Source of the DNA: Corallococcus macrosporus
GTDB taxonomy: Bacteria; Myxococcota; Myxococcia; Myxococcales; Myxococcaceae
Length of the DNA stretch: 64,000 nt
NCBI RefSeq assembly: GCF_017302985.1
Contig: NZ_JAFIMU010000010.1
Coordinates: 372,001 to 436,000 of the forward strand
Direction: 5' to 3'
Under the pieces are notes generated by a model, which did not search any database, was not told the origin of the DNA, and worked only from the letters and a program-made list of their open reading frames with translations. A program made the position numbers and the translations under genes. Of the stretch, positions 41,664 through 49,721 are shown in pieces (within the stretch, counting starts at the first letter, position 1; the number at the start of each line of letters is the position of its first letter).

Positions 41664-41739
41664 CAGGCCACCCCACAACGCACACCCGGGACGAACACCC
41701 AGGCGCTCAGCACGCTGCCCACGAGCTGCCTGGACATCC

Positions 41740-42564
41740 TCAGGGCGACGGCGCCAGCCCCGCGCCGGGCTTCACCAGCACGACGCGCGAGTAGGCCATC
41801 TGGAAGCCCAGGCGCATGGCGTTGCGCTCGGTGGGGATGCCGGGCGAGGACATGATGGCGGCCAGGTCACTGCCCTTCTCCCGGCCCCGGGCCAGCCGCG
41901 CGGCGATGAGCGCCTGCTGCACGCCGCGCCGCCGGTACGCCGGCAGCACCGACGTGCCGAACAGGGACGTGAGCCCGTCGCTCACCTCGCAGCCCCCTGC
42001 TCCCGCCGGCTCGCCGTCGATCCATGCCATGTACGAGTCCGAGTCGGGCTTGCGCGCCGCCTTCAACCCCATCTCCCAGAAGACCTCCGGCATCTGCTCG
42101 CCTTCCGGGACGAAGCCGCTGCCGGCGACCGCCACGAACCGGCGCACCGCCGCGTCGTCGGACGGATCCACCCGCTCGATGCGCAGCCCCGGGGGCACGC
42201 TCTTCGTCAGCAGCGACAGGTCCTCTCCGGCGGGAAGCGGCCGGTACAGCACCGTCTCGAACTCGCGCAGCACGAAGCCCCGGTCGGCCAGGCCCTTCAG
42301 CAGGGCCTGCGACGCGAAGGGGCTCAGCTCCGCCTTGGGCTCCACCCCGCGCGAGGAGAAGAAGTCCACCAGCGCGTCCAGCTCCGCGCCCGTGACTTCA
42401 CGCTCGAAGCCGTAGCCGCACGACTTGTTGATGTACGAGCCCACGCCGCCAAACGCCATCCAGCCGTCGGCGAGCGGCGCGGAGTCCGTCGCCAGCGCCA
42501 CCGCGGAGGTGGCCTGCTTGGACTCGAACCGCCGCGCGATCTCCACCAGGTTCACGTCGTTCAT
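41740..42564 (-). CDS. GNAT-family acetyltransferase (two-domain)
   Basis: 274 residues. The C-terminal half has a clear GNAT acetyl-CoA site: LFGTSVLPAYRRRGVQQALIAARLARGREKG (about residues 200-230), then SSPGIPTERNAMRLGFQMAYSRVVLVKP, typical of motif B. The N-terminal half (GYGFEREVTGAELDALVDFFSSRGVEPKAELSPFA) resembles the degenerate first half common in tandem-GNAT proteins. It is convergent to the megasynthetase gene, 76 nt from its stop. Substrate unknown; involvement with the NRPS-PKS product is possible but unsupported. Confidence 0.85.
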   Translation of the reverse strand: MNDVNLVEIARRFESKQATSAVALATDSAPLADGWMAFGGVGSYINKSCGYGFEREVTGAELDALVDFFSSRGVEPKAELSPFASQALLKGLADRGFVLREFETVLYRPLPAGEDLSLLTKSVPPGLRIERVDPSDDAAVRRFVAVAGSGFVPEGEQMPEVFWEMGLKAARKPDSDSYMAWIDGEPAGAGGCEVSDGLTSLFGTSVLPAYRRRGVQQALIAARLARGREKGSDLAAIMSSPGIPTERNAMRLGFQMAYSRVVLVKPGAGLAPSP

Positions 42565-42593
42565 CCGGTCCCTTTACACCGGGCAGGGCCGAG

Positions 42594-43316
42594 TCAGTGA
42601 GTGGGAACGCGATCCGGAGGCGGTGCGGGAGAGGACAGGAGCCCGTCCAGCACGCCATAGGCATAGAGCGCCGCGAAGGCGTAGGCGCCCACAAGATAGG
42701 AAACGTTGAAGGCCCGGGCCGTGGGCGCGTCCTGCTCGGAGTAGCGGCCGTCGGAGCCGCGCAGGGACAGGGCCACGCCCAGGGAGACCGCGGACACGGC
42801 GAACGTGGTGCCCTGGCCCACCGCCAGCGCCGTGCCCTTGGAGCGCCGGCCGTGAACGAGGTGGCCCACGCCGAACGGCACCAGGTACCAGCCCTGCGAC
42901 GCCGGGCGGGATTCAACGAGGACGGGAGCGGAGCGGGAGGGCGGAGGCAGGAGCACGGGAGGCCGGCGCTCAACGGCGCGCCGGGCGATGCGGTCGCGCC
43001 GCTGGACGTTCACGCGCTCGACGAAGGCGATGAAGTCCGGCGGATACACGAGTGGGTCCAACTTCGCGTCGGGGTTGAGCGCAAGGCCCTCCACGGCCTC
43101 CTGCTCCGCGCGAGGCAGGTCCTCCTGTGCGTGGAGTGTGGCGGCGAGCAGCAGATGGGCTTCGGCCTCTTCCTGCGGGTTGGAGAGTCGCAGGGGCTGG
43201 AGCAGGCCCTCCAGCGAGGCCCGGGCCCGGGGCAGGTCGCCGGACTGGTAGGCCTCACGTGCGGGTCCCAGCGTGGGCGCAGCCGCGAGCACGAGGGACA
43301 CGATGGCGGTCTTCAT
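42594..43316 (-). CDS. Putative exported TPR-like membrane protein coupled to a Ser/Thr kinase
   Basis: 240 residues. The N-terminus MKTAIVSLVLAAAPTLG is a probable signal peptide. Residues ~18-80 (AREAYQSGDLPRARASLEGLLQPL...AEAHLLLAATLHAQEDLPRAEQEAVEGLALNP) are TPR-like helices, followed by a basic Pro-rich stretch and two or three hydrophobic segments (YLVPFGVGHLVHG, TFAVSAVSLGVALSL, VGAYAFAALYAYGVLDG). Its ATG overlaps the kinase stop by 4 nt (ATGA), so the two are translationally coupled. Such small TPR/membrane partners often follow PEGA-domain kinases in myxobacteria; the function is not known. Confidence 0.75.
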   Translation of the reverse strand: MKTAIVSLVLAAAPTLGPAREAYQSGDLPRARASLEGLLQPLRLSNPQEEAEAHLLLAATLHAQEDLPRAEQEAVEGLALNPDAKLDPLVYPPDFIAFVERVNVQRRDRIARRAVERRPPVLLPPPSRSAPVLVESRPASQGWYLVPFGVGHLVHGRRSKGTALAVGQGTTFAVSAVSLGVALSLRGSDGRYSEQDAPTARAFNVSYLVGAYAFAALYAYGVLDGLLSSPAPPPDRVPTH

Positions 43317-45292
43317 GGCGACGTCTCCAGCACGACCGTGGTGCGGGAGCCCGCCACCGCATTGAGCGATTGCCGCAGCACATTGCCGCCCGAGTCACGG
43401 GCCGACACGAGGTGTCCCCCATGCGTGAGCTTCACGGGAGCAGGCAGCGGGGCCACGCCCACCTCCACGCCATCGACGAAGACGCGGGACGCCGCGGGCG
43501 CGACGATGGTGACCTCCGCGTCGCGAACCCGGAGGGACACTTCCCTGGACAGCGCTGCACCGGCAGCCACATCGAGCACTTCCTCGACAGGTTCGCAGAG
43601 GGGATTGTGGAAGCGGATCCGGTGCACGCCGGGAGTCAGCCGCAGTTCGCGCAGCCTCGGTGTGTAGCCCCGGCTCTGGCCATCCACGAAGACCTCTGCC
43701 CACGGGCGCGTCGCCACCGTGAGGGTCGCGAAGTCCTCTGCGTCCGGAACACGAACGGGCACGTCCTGCTCCTGACCAGCAACGGCCTCCGTCGAGGAAC
43801 GCGAGTCCCGAGGCCGCGAAGTGACAGCGGTCTCCCGTGTCGGCGGACTTGAAGTCCGTGAAGGAGCCCCGGAGGAACCGCCGTTCGTGCTCGCGGCGAA
43901 CGCGGAGTCGCCCTTCGTTGCGTTGGAAGCCACCGTGTTCGAACTGGCGCCAGACGCGGAGTTCACGGAGGTGTCCCTCGCTGCACCGGCCGCCATGCCA
44001 GATGGATGAGCGGAGGCACCCGCAGCGTTCGAACCCGAGACGGACTGAGGAGGCCCGGAGGCGCCACTCAGTGAAGCCACGCCCGATGGCACAGCGGGAC
44101 GCACAGAGGTTGCCGCAGTTGAGGCGTCGGCATCCTGCTCACGTGAGCGCCATCCCCACGTCCCCAGACTCCCCAGCACTCCCGCGAGCACCACGCCCGC
44201 CACGAGCCCCTTCGTTCGTTCCGGCCAGGCATCCCACGCGCGCCGCACCAGCCCCTTCCTCATCGGACGCGAGCGCAGGAGCGCCAGCACCTCGGGGGCC
44301 CCGGGTTGGAGCATCAGCGCGGCGTTGAGGCACCGGGCGGCCTGGGCCCCCTGCCCTGCTCCAAGCAACGCGCGGCCTTCGCCCAACAGCCGCTGGAACC
44401 CGTCCTCGCGCCAGCGGGCCACCGACGTCTCCTGCGCCAGGAAGAAGGCCCGTGATGCTTCCGCGGGCGCACCGACCCACGGCCGCAGCACCGCCTCCAG
44501 TTCCTGCACCAGCGCCGCCCCATCCGCGGGCCGGTCGCGCGCATCCCGGGCCAGACACCTTGCGACCAGCGCCCCCAGCGGCGCGGGCGTGCCCGGCGCC
44601 ACGTCCACCAGCGACGGCGCATCGCGGGTCATCACCGAGACCGCCAGCCGAGCACTGCCCTCTCCGGCATGCGGCGTCGTCCCCGCGCACAGCTCGAACA
44701 ACACGACGCCCACCGCGTAGACGTCCGACGCCGGAGACCACGCCCCGGTGTCGATGCGCTCGGGCGCCATGTACGCCAGCGAGCCGATGATGGCGCCAGT
44801 GCTCGTCAGCCGGGCGCGATCCGCCAGCGCCGCGATGCCGAAGTCCGCGAGCTTCAGCGGCCCCCCGCGCGCGACGAGCACGTTCTCCGGCTTGACGTCC
44901 CGGTGCACCACGCCCCGCGCGTGCGCCGCCTCCAGCGCGCGGGCCAGCTCCCAGCCCAGCAGCGCGACGGCCTCGGGCGGCATGGGCGCCAGGCGCTGCG
45001 CCAGCTCGCGCAGGTTCTCGCCCTGCACCCACTCGCAGACGAGGAACGGGCCGCGCACGGCGTCCTCCCCCACGTCATGCACCGCCAGCACATTGGGGTG
45101 CTGGAGCGACGCCACCACCTCCGCCTCCTGGCGGAAGCGCTCCGTGAAGCGGGCCTCCATGCCCGGGTGCAGCACCTTCACCGCCACGCGGCGGGACAGC
45201 CGGAGGTCGCGGGCGAGGAAGACCGTCGCCATCCCGCCCCGCCCCAACTCCTGCTCCAACTGGTAGCGGCCGGCCAGCAGTTCGCCCGTCAT
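43313..45292 (-). CDS. Ser/Thr protein kinase with transmembrane segment and PEGA domain
   Basis: 659 residues. The Hanks-type kinase domain (residues ~10-270) is complete: glycine loop GRGGMATV, Lys39 in VAVKVL, Glu57 in the C helix, HRDVKPEN with Asp132, DFG with Asp150, and SLAYMAPER. A juxtamembrane helical part (AQAARCLNAALMLQPGAPEVLALL) is followed by a single membrane helix near 360-380 (GLVAGVVLAGVLGSLGTWGW). Next is a long Ser/Ala/Gly-rich low-complexity linker (~390-510), then a PEGA-type domain (ATLTVATRPWAEVFVDGQSRGYTP...LTPGVHRIRFHNP) and a second related repeat (VFVDGVEVG). It probably senses an envelope signal and phosphorylates cytoplasmic targets. Confidence 0.92.
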   Translation of the reverse strand: MTGELLAGRYQLEQELGRGGMATVFLARDLRLSRRVAVKVLHPGMEARFTERFRQEAEVVASLQHPNVLAVHDVGEDAVRGPFLVCEWVQGENLRELAQRLAPMPPEAVALLGWELARALEAAHARGVVHRDVKPENVLVARGGPLKLADFGIAALADRARLTSTGAIIGSLAYMAPERIDTGAWSPASDVYAVGVVLFELCAGTTPHAGEGSARLAVSVMTRDAPSLVDVAPGTPAPLGALVARCLARDARDRPADGAALVQELEAVLRPWVGAPAEASRAFFLAQETSVARWREDGFQRLLGEGRALLGAGQGAQAARCLNAALMLQPGAPEVLALLRSRPMRKGLVRRAWDAWPERTKGLVAGVVLAGVLGSLGTWGWRSREQDADASTAATSVRPAVPSGVASLSGASGPPQSVSGSNAAGASAHPSGMAAGAARDTSVNSASGASSNTVASNATKGDSAFAASTNGGSSGAPSRTSSPPTRETAVTSRPRDSRSSTEAVAGQEQDVPVRVPDAEDFATLTVATRPWAEVFVDGQSRGYTPRLRELRLTPGVHRIRFHNPLCEPVEEVLDVAAGAALSREVSLRVRDAEVTIVAPAASRVFVDGVEVGVAPLPAPVKLTHGGHLVSARDSGGNVLRQSLNAVAGSRTTVVLETSP

Positions 45293-45344
45293 CGCGCGCG
45301 CAGTCTAGGAAGCGCGATCCGCGCGAGCAAACCCCGGGGCGCCG

Positions 45345-45893
45345 TCACTGCTGGCACACGCGCAGGGTGCTCCCGGGGATCAGGACACACGCCCCGGGCC
45401 GCGAGTCGGGGCACTCCGCATCCGACCGGCAGGGTTGCTGGCACTTCTTCCCACTTCCCAGGTCGGCACAGAGGCCGCAGCGGGTGCACTCCAGCGAGGA
45501 CTCGCAGAACCTCCCCAGGCTCTCCGGTGTCAGGCCCTCGCACGTCTCGACGCACACGGACTCCGGTGCCGGCGAGCACTGGTAGCCCGAAGGACAGTCC
45601 TGCACACCACAGCGCCGCGAGCAGCGTCCGTCCTTGCAGCTCGCGATTCCGTAACAGGCGATGTTGTCCGAACAGGGCTCGGTGAGCCGGGGGCCAGGCT
45701 CGCACTCATCGTAGAAGTCATTGCAGCGCTGGCCCGCCGGACACTCCCGGTCCGCGGCACACGACACCACGCAAGACGCCCCCGCACATCCCGCGTCCGG
45801 CGACTCACGCACCTGGATGTCGAGCGGACAGCCCGGGCCCACCAGCAGGACCCCGAGCACGAGGAGGAACGGGAACGGGCGACGCATGGTCAC
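45345..45893 (-). CDS. Cys-rich lipoprotein
   Basis: 182 residues from a GTG start; ATG 45887, two codons later, is equally possible. The N-terminus MRRPFPFLLVLGVLLVGPGC is a lipoprotein signal with the modified Cys at its end. The mature part is rich in Cys in repeating patterns (CAADRECPAGQRCNDFYDEC, CRSDAECPDSRPG), a DxxCPxGxxC motif family frequent in secreted myxobacterial proteins and probably disulfide-bonded. No enzymatic motif. It lies 52 nt upstream of the kinase start and may be co-transcribed with it. Confidence 0.8.
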   Translation of the reverse strand: MTMRRPFPFLLVLGVLLVGPGCPLDIQVRESPDAGCAGASCVVSCAADRECPAGQRCNDFYDECEPGPRLTEPCSDNIACYGIASCKDGRCSRRCGVQDCPSGYQCSPAPESVCVETCEGLTPESLGRFCESSLECTRCGLCADLGSGKKCQQPCRSDAECPDSRPGACVLIPGSTLRVCQQ

Positions 45894-45929
45894 AAGGAGT
45901 ACTTCAAGGCGAAGGAGGAAGCACAGCCC

Positions 45930-47648
45930 TCAATCCTCTTCGCCCAGGTAGCGGAACACGGAGCGCAGGCCGATGCCCAGGGCCTTGGCCGCCTCCTTCT
46001 TGCTGCCGCCGCTGCGGGCAATGGCCTCGCGCACGTAGCGCAGCACGAAGGCATCACGCGCCTCGTCCAGGGGCACCAGCGGCGCCGTGTCCGCGGCCAG
46101 GTCCAGGTCCTCGACGCCAATGAGCTCCCCGGACGCGAGGATGACCGCGCGCCGCACCCGGGACACGAGCTCCCGGACGTTGCCCGGAAAGGGATGACCG
46201 CGCAGCGCCTCCGCCGCCTTCTGCGTGAAGCCCCTGGCCCGGGCCCCCTCCTGCTTCAGCACGTGGTGCGCGATGAGCAGCACGTCCTCACCGCGCTCCC
46301 GCAGCGGGGGCACCTCCACGCGCACTTCATCCAGGCGGAAGAGCAGGTCCTCACGGAAGGCACCCCGGGCGACGAGCGCCTTCAAGGGCTGGTGCGTGGC
46401 CGCGACGACGCGCATGTCGACCTTGCGCGGACGGTGCTCTCCCAGCCGCGTCACCTCGTGTTCCTGGACGACTCGCAGCAGGCGCGACTGGAGCGACAGC
46501 GGCATGTCTCCAATCTCATCCAGGAAGAGCGTGCCCCCATCCGACGCCTCCACCAGCCCCGCGCGGTCGGACGTCGCGCCGGAGAACGCCCCGCGAGCAT
46601 GACCGAACAGCTCGCGCTCGATGAGTGACTCCGGAAGCGCCGCGCAGTTGATGGCCACCAGCCGGCCGCGGCGGCCGCTCCGCCGGTGAAGCGCGCGCGC
46701 CACCTCCTCCTTGCCCGTGCCCGTCTCTCCCTGGATGAGCACGTGGAGCGACGTGGGCCCCAGGCGCTCCACCTGCCGGTAGAGGTTCCGCATCGCGGAG
46801 GATTCACCGATGAGCCCTTCGAACGTGGCCGCGGCGATGCGCTGCGTGAGGCTGTCCACCTGCTCCCGCAGCTCGGTCAGTTCGCGGGACGTGGCCAGCA
46901 GCAACGCCGCGAGCGAGGAGAGCGCCATCGCCTCCTCCAGCTCGCGAGGCGAGAACGGAGGGCTGCCCAGGCGCCGCCCCAGGTACACGGCACACAGGGG
47001 CGCGGAGGCCGCGCGCAAGGGCAGCACGAGCGCGGAGGTCAGCCTCAGGGCCAGGACACTGGGAGCCCCCGCGAGCGCCGCCTCCGCCGCGATGTCCGGC
47101 ACCAGCACCGGCGCCCCGGAGCCCACGACCTGATCCACCAGGCTGTCCACCACCACCGAAGCCGGCACGGAGCCGGTGGCCCCCAGCACCTGCCGCCGGT
47201 CGCCCTCCACCGACACGAGGAAGCCCACGTCCGCGGACGTCACGTCCGCGATGCCGCGCAGCGCGGCCTCCAGCAGCTCCGCCGCCGGACGCTGCACGAG
47301 CAGCCGCGAAGCAAAGTCCGTCAGCACGCCCAGGAGGCGCGAAGGCGTCGCGGAAGGCACCGGCGAGCCCCCGGAAGCCGTCAGCGTGAGCGACGCCTTG
47401 CCCAAGCTGAAAGACGCCCCCGGCTCCAGCGGCGACAGCTCCACCCGCTTGCCACCCACCCGGACGTCGCAGTCCGGGGCGGCGGCGGACACCGTCCACC
47501 CTCGCGCGTCCCGGAACAGCAGGGCATGGCTGCCCTTCACCCCGGGCGCGGAGAGGACGACGTCACACGCGGGCTCCGAGCCCACGGACACCACCGGCTT
47601 CTCCAGCGCGAAGGAGCGTCCGTCCGGGAGGGTCAGGAAGAAGCCCAC
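45930..47648 (-). CDS. Sigma-54-dependent activator, FHA-GAF-AAA+-Fis HTH
   Basis: 572 residues from GTG 47648. Residues 1-95 fit an FHA domain (VVSVGSEPACDVVL...VKGSHALLFRD), so input is probably a phosphothreonine partner. Residues ~105-265 fit GAF. The AAA+ domain has Walker A GETGTGKE, GAFSGA in place of the sigma-54-contacting GAFTGA loop, Walker B FLDEIGD and FREDLLFRL. The last ~35 residues are a Fis-type helix-turn-helix (SKKEAAKALGIGLRSVFRYL). It starts 4 nt after the carbonic anhydrase stop, so the operon probably runs SQR-like, carbonic anhydrase, activator. FHA-type activators are a known myxobacterial class often paired with Ser/Thr kinases, and one is encoded immediately downstream. 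Confidence 0.92.
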   Translation of the reverse strand: MGFFLTLPDGRSFALEKPVVSVGSEPACDVVLSAPGVKGSHALLFRDARGWTVSAAAPDCDVRVGGKRVELSPLEPGASFSLGKASLTLTASGGSPVPSATPSRLLGVLTDFASRLLVQRPAAELLEAALRGIADVTSADVGFLVSVEGDRRQVLGATGSVPASVVVDSLVDQVVGSGAPVLVPDIAAEAALAGAPSVLALRLTSALVLPLRAASAPLCAVYLGRRLGSPPFSPRELEEAMALSSLAALLLATSRELTELREQVDSLTQRIAAATFEGLIGESSAMRNLYRQVERLGPTSLHVLIQGETGTGKEEVARALHRRSGRRGRLVAINCAALPESLIERELFGHARGAFSGATSDRAGLVEASDGGTLFLDEIGDMPLSLQSRLLRVVQEHEVTRLGEHRPRKVDMRVVAATHQPLKALVARGAFREDLLFRLDEVRVEVPPLRERGEDVLLIAHHVLKQEGARARGFTQKAAEALRGHPFPGNVRELVSRVRRAVILASGELIGVEDLDLAADTAPLVPLDEARDAFVLRYVREAIARSGGSKKEAAKALGIGLRSVFRYLGEED

Positions 47649-47652
47649 GGCC

Positions 47653-48291
47653 TCACTCCTTCGTGAGGTCGTAGACCTCCTGGATGTTGTGGAGCGTCTG
47701 GACGAAGTCCAGCTTCAGGTCCTGGAGGATGCCGTTGCGCAGGTCGAACACCCACGAGTGCACGATGGGGAAGCCGCGCGTCAGGTAGGACTTCTGCACG
47801 GCGGCCGTCTTGATGATGTTGATGCTCTGCTCCAGGACGTTGAGCTCCACCAGCCGCTCGTAGCGCTTCGTCTCGTCCGCGATGGCGTCCAGCTCCTGCT
47901 TGTGGAAGCGGTACACGTCGCGGATGTTGCGCAGCCAGGGGTTGAGCAGCCCCAGGTCCTTGGGCTGCATCGCCGCGCGCACGCCGCCGCAGCCGTAATG
48001 GCCGCAGACGATGATGTGCTTCACGTCCAGATGCCGGACGGCGTAGTTGATGACCGACATCACGTTGAGGTCGACGTTGTTGACCAGGTTGGCCACGTTG
48101 CGGTGCACGAACACGTCACCGGGCGGCAGGCCCATGATCTGGTTGGCGGGGACGCGGCTGTCCGAGCACCCGATGTAGAGGAAGTCCGGCTGCTGCGACA
48201 CCGACAGCTTGGTGAAGTAGTCCGGATCCGCGCGGAGCTGCTCCTCCGCCCAGAGCTTGTTGTTCTCGAAGATCTTGTCGTAGGGAGTCAC
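47653..48291 (-). CDS. Beta-class carbonic anhydrase
   Basis: 212 residues from GTG 48291 (MTPYDKIFENNKLW, the normal start of this family); a TTG at 48351 would add 20 atypical residues. Zinc ligands Cys42 (IGCSDSR), His98 and Cys101 (CGHYGCGG) and the Asp44-Arg46 dyad are present, as is GDVFVHRNVANLV. It interconverts CO2 and bicarbonate in the cytoplasm. It sits between an SQR-like gene and a sigma-54 activator on the same strand with near-zero spacing downstream, so it is probably co-expressed with the sulfide-handling enzyme. Confidence 0.94.
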   Translation of the reverse strand: MTPYDKIFENNKLWAEEQLRADPDYFTKLSVSQQPDFLYIGCSDSRVPANQIMGLPPGDVFVHRNVANLVNNVDLNVMSVINYAVRHLDVKHIIVCGHYGCGGVRAAMQPKDLGLLNPWLRNIRDVYRFHKQELDAIADETKRYERLVELNVLEQSINIIKTAAVQKSYLTRGFPIVHSWVFDLRNGILQDLKLDFVQTLHNIQEVYDLTKE

Positions 48292-48351
48292 GGCCGGGAC
48301 GCTGGCACGGGCCGGGTCCCACCGTCGAGCGTTCGCTTGCCGAAGTGTCAA

Positions 48352-49566
48352 TCAGGCACGCCCCCGCAGCATCCAGTCCCAGTACAGGCGCGGCAGCCCG
48401 TACTTCTTGAGCAGCCACAGGTCGCGCCGCTCCACCAGGGTGTTGATGAACGGGAGGCTCGGCGCGGGCTTGCCCTCGTAGTCGAACTCCGCGAGCAGCA
48501 TCCGGCCGTAGCCCGTCACCAGCGGACAGGACGCATAGCCGTCATAGCGCGCCGTGGGCTCGCGCCCCTCCATCACCGCGAGCAGGTTCTCCACGAGCAC
48601 CGGCGCCTCCGCCCGGACGGCCGCGCCGGTGCGGGACGTGGGCAGGTCGCTGGCATCCCCGATGGCGAACACGTCCGGGTGATCCGGATGTTGCAGCGTG
48701 TGCTTGTGCGCCTTGACCCAGCCCGCGTTCGGGCCGTCCTGATGGGCGAGTGCGCTGCGCTTGATGAAGTCCGGAGCGCTCTGCGGCGGCGTGACGTGGA
48801 GCAGGTCATAGCCCACCGTCACCCGCTCCCGGCGCCCCTCCCGCGTCACCGCGAAGACGGCCTCGCGGGAACCCGCGCGCACCTCCACCAGGTCGTGGCC
48901 GAAGTGCGTCTCGATGCCGTAGCGATCCACGACGCCCTCCAGCACCTTCGCGAAGGGCTGCACCGCGAAGAGCGCCTTGGCCCCCGAGCCGAAGACGACG
49001 CGCGACTTCCCGGCGAGCCCGCTGCGGCGCAGGTGATCCGCCACCAGGTACATGATCTTCTGCGGCGCCCCCGCGCACTTCACGGGCGTGGCCGGGTGGG
49101 TGAAGAGGGCCGTGCCGCCCTGGAACGCCCGCACCATCTCCCACGTCTTCGGCGCGAGCCGGAACTCGTAGTTGCTGGACACGTACGGAGTCTCCAGCGC
49201 GTCGCGCAGGCCGTGCACCCGGTCCCAGTCCAGTTGGATGCCGGGAGCGACCACCAGGAAGTCATAGGCCAGGCACTCCCCGCCCCGCGTGCGCACCTGC
49301 CGGGAGACGGGGTCCACCTCCTCCGCCCGGTCCTGGATCCACCGCGTCCCCTCCGGGATGTAGTCGGCTTGCGGCCGCACGGAGCTCGCGATGTCCGCGG
49401 CGCCAGCGCCCACCAGCGTCCACAGCGGCTGGTAGTAGTGCTTGTCCGAGGGCTCGAGGATGGCGACGTCGCGCACGCCCTTGCGCCGCAGGCGGGCCGC
49501 GACCGTGAGGCCCGCGCTACCGCCACCGATGATCAGCACCCGGTGGTGCCACGAGGGAGCGGTCAT
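48352..49566 (-). CDS. Sulfide:quinone oxidoreductase-like FAD flavoprotein
   Basis: 404 residues from ATG 49566; an upstream in-frame extension lacks homology. FAD-binding GGGSAGLTVAARL at 14-26 follows VLII. Features of the SQR family: HYYQPLWTLVGAG, AYDFLVVAPGIQLDWDRVHGL, the conserved Cys164 in PVKCAGAPQKIMYLV, VFAIGDASDLPTSRTGAAVRAEAPVL, and a late Cys in YASCPLVTGYGRMLLAEFDY. The C-terminus ends with amphipathic aromatic residues (LYWDWMLRG) suited to membrane binding. It probably oxidises sulfide to persulfide and reduces quinone. The divergent neighbour encodes an ETHE1-like persulfide dioxygenase, the classic next step. Confidence 0.88.
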   Translation of the reverse strand: MTAPSWHHRVLIIGGGSAGLTVAARLRRKGVRDVAILEPSDKHYYQPLWTLVGAGAADIASSVRPQADYIPEGTRWIQDRAEEVDPVSRQVRTRGGECLAYDFLVVAPGIQLDWDRVHGLRDALETPYVSSNYEFRLAPKTWEMVRAFQGGTALFTHPATPVKCAGAPQKIMYLVADHLRRSGLAGKSRVVFGSGAKALFAVQPFAKVLEGVVDRYGIETHFGHDLVEVRAGSREAVFAVTREGRRERVTVGYDLLHVTPPQSAPDFIKRSALAHQDGPNAGWVKAHKHTLQHPDHPDVFAIGDASDLPTSRTGAAVRAEAPVLVENLLAVMEGREPTARYDGYASCPLVTGYGRMLLAEFDYEGKPAPSLPFINTLVERRDLWLLKKYGLPRLYWDWMLRGRA

Positions 49567-49721
49567 GGACGGCCTCCGTATGAGCGGCGGGGAGCCTGCG
49601 TGCGCAGCTTCCCCAGGGCAACTGTGCCCCGAGGCGACTTCACGTTGAAAGCAGGACATCCCCTTTTCCTGGCCCCGGCTTCCGGAGCAGGATTCACGGG
49701 CCCGAACCCGGAGTCTCCGAC

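Larger units (their letters stand above)
36070..39290 (+). other. Module 8: C8-A7-T7 (acidic pocket, basic amino acid predicted)
   Basis: C8 has HHIVSDG (residue 9142). A7 has YTSGSTGTPKG, FDASIEQVL and NAYGPTECTVDA; pocket by alignment D-A-E-D-L-G-A-V-D-K. Four acidic positions point to a positively charged side chain such as Lys, Arg or Orn. Between A2 and A3 motifs the domain carries an extra segment made of two palindromes. T7 has GGHSILA with Ser residue 10029. Confidence 0.76.

Noticed and set aside
9075-41663. Epimerisation domains or dual C/E domains in the NRPS
   Set aside because: No domain with the extra E motifs, and no HHxxxxGD motif near the N-terminus of any C domain, was seen; stereochemistry is not predicted to be changed in cis.
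41664-41739. Intrinsic terminator after the megasynthetase gene
   Set aside because: Only a weak 6-bp stem with a long loop and no T-run on either strand.
48292-48351. TTG start at 48351 for the carbonic anhydrase
   Set aside because: It adds 20 residues unlike the family; GTG 48291 gives the normal MTPYDKIFENNK start.
49567-49721. Sigma-54 promoter between the SQR-like and persulfide dioxygenase genes
   Set aside because: A TGGC is present near 49669 but the matching GC of the -12 element is not at the required spacing with a TTGC-like context.
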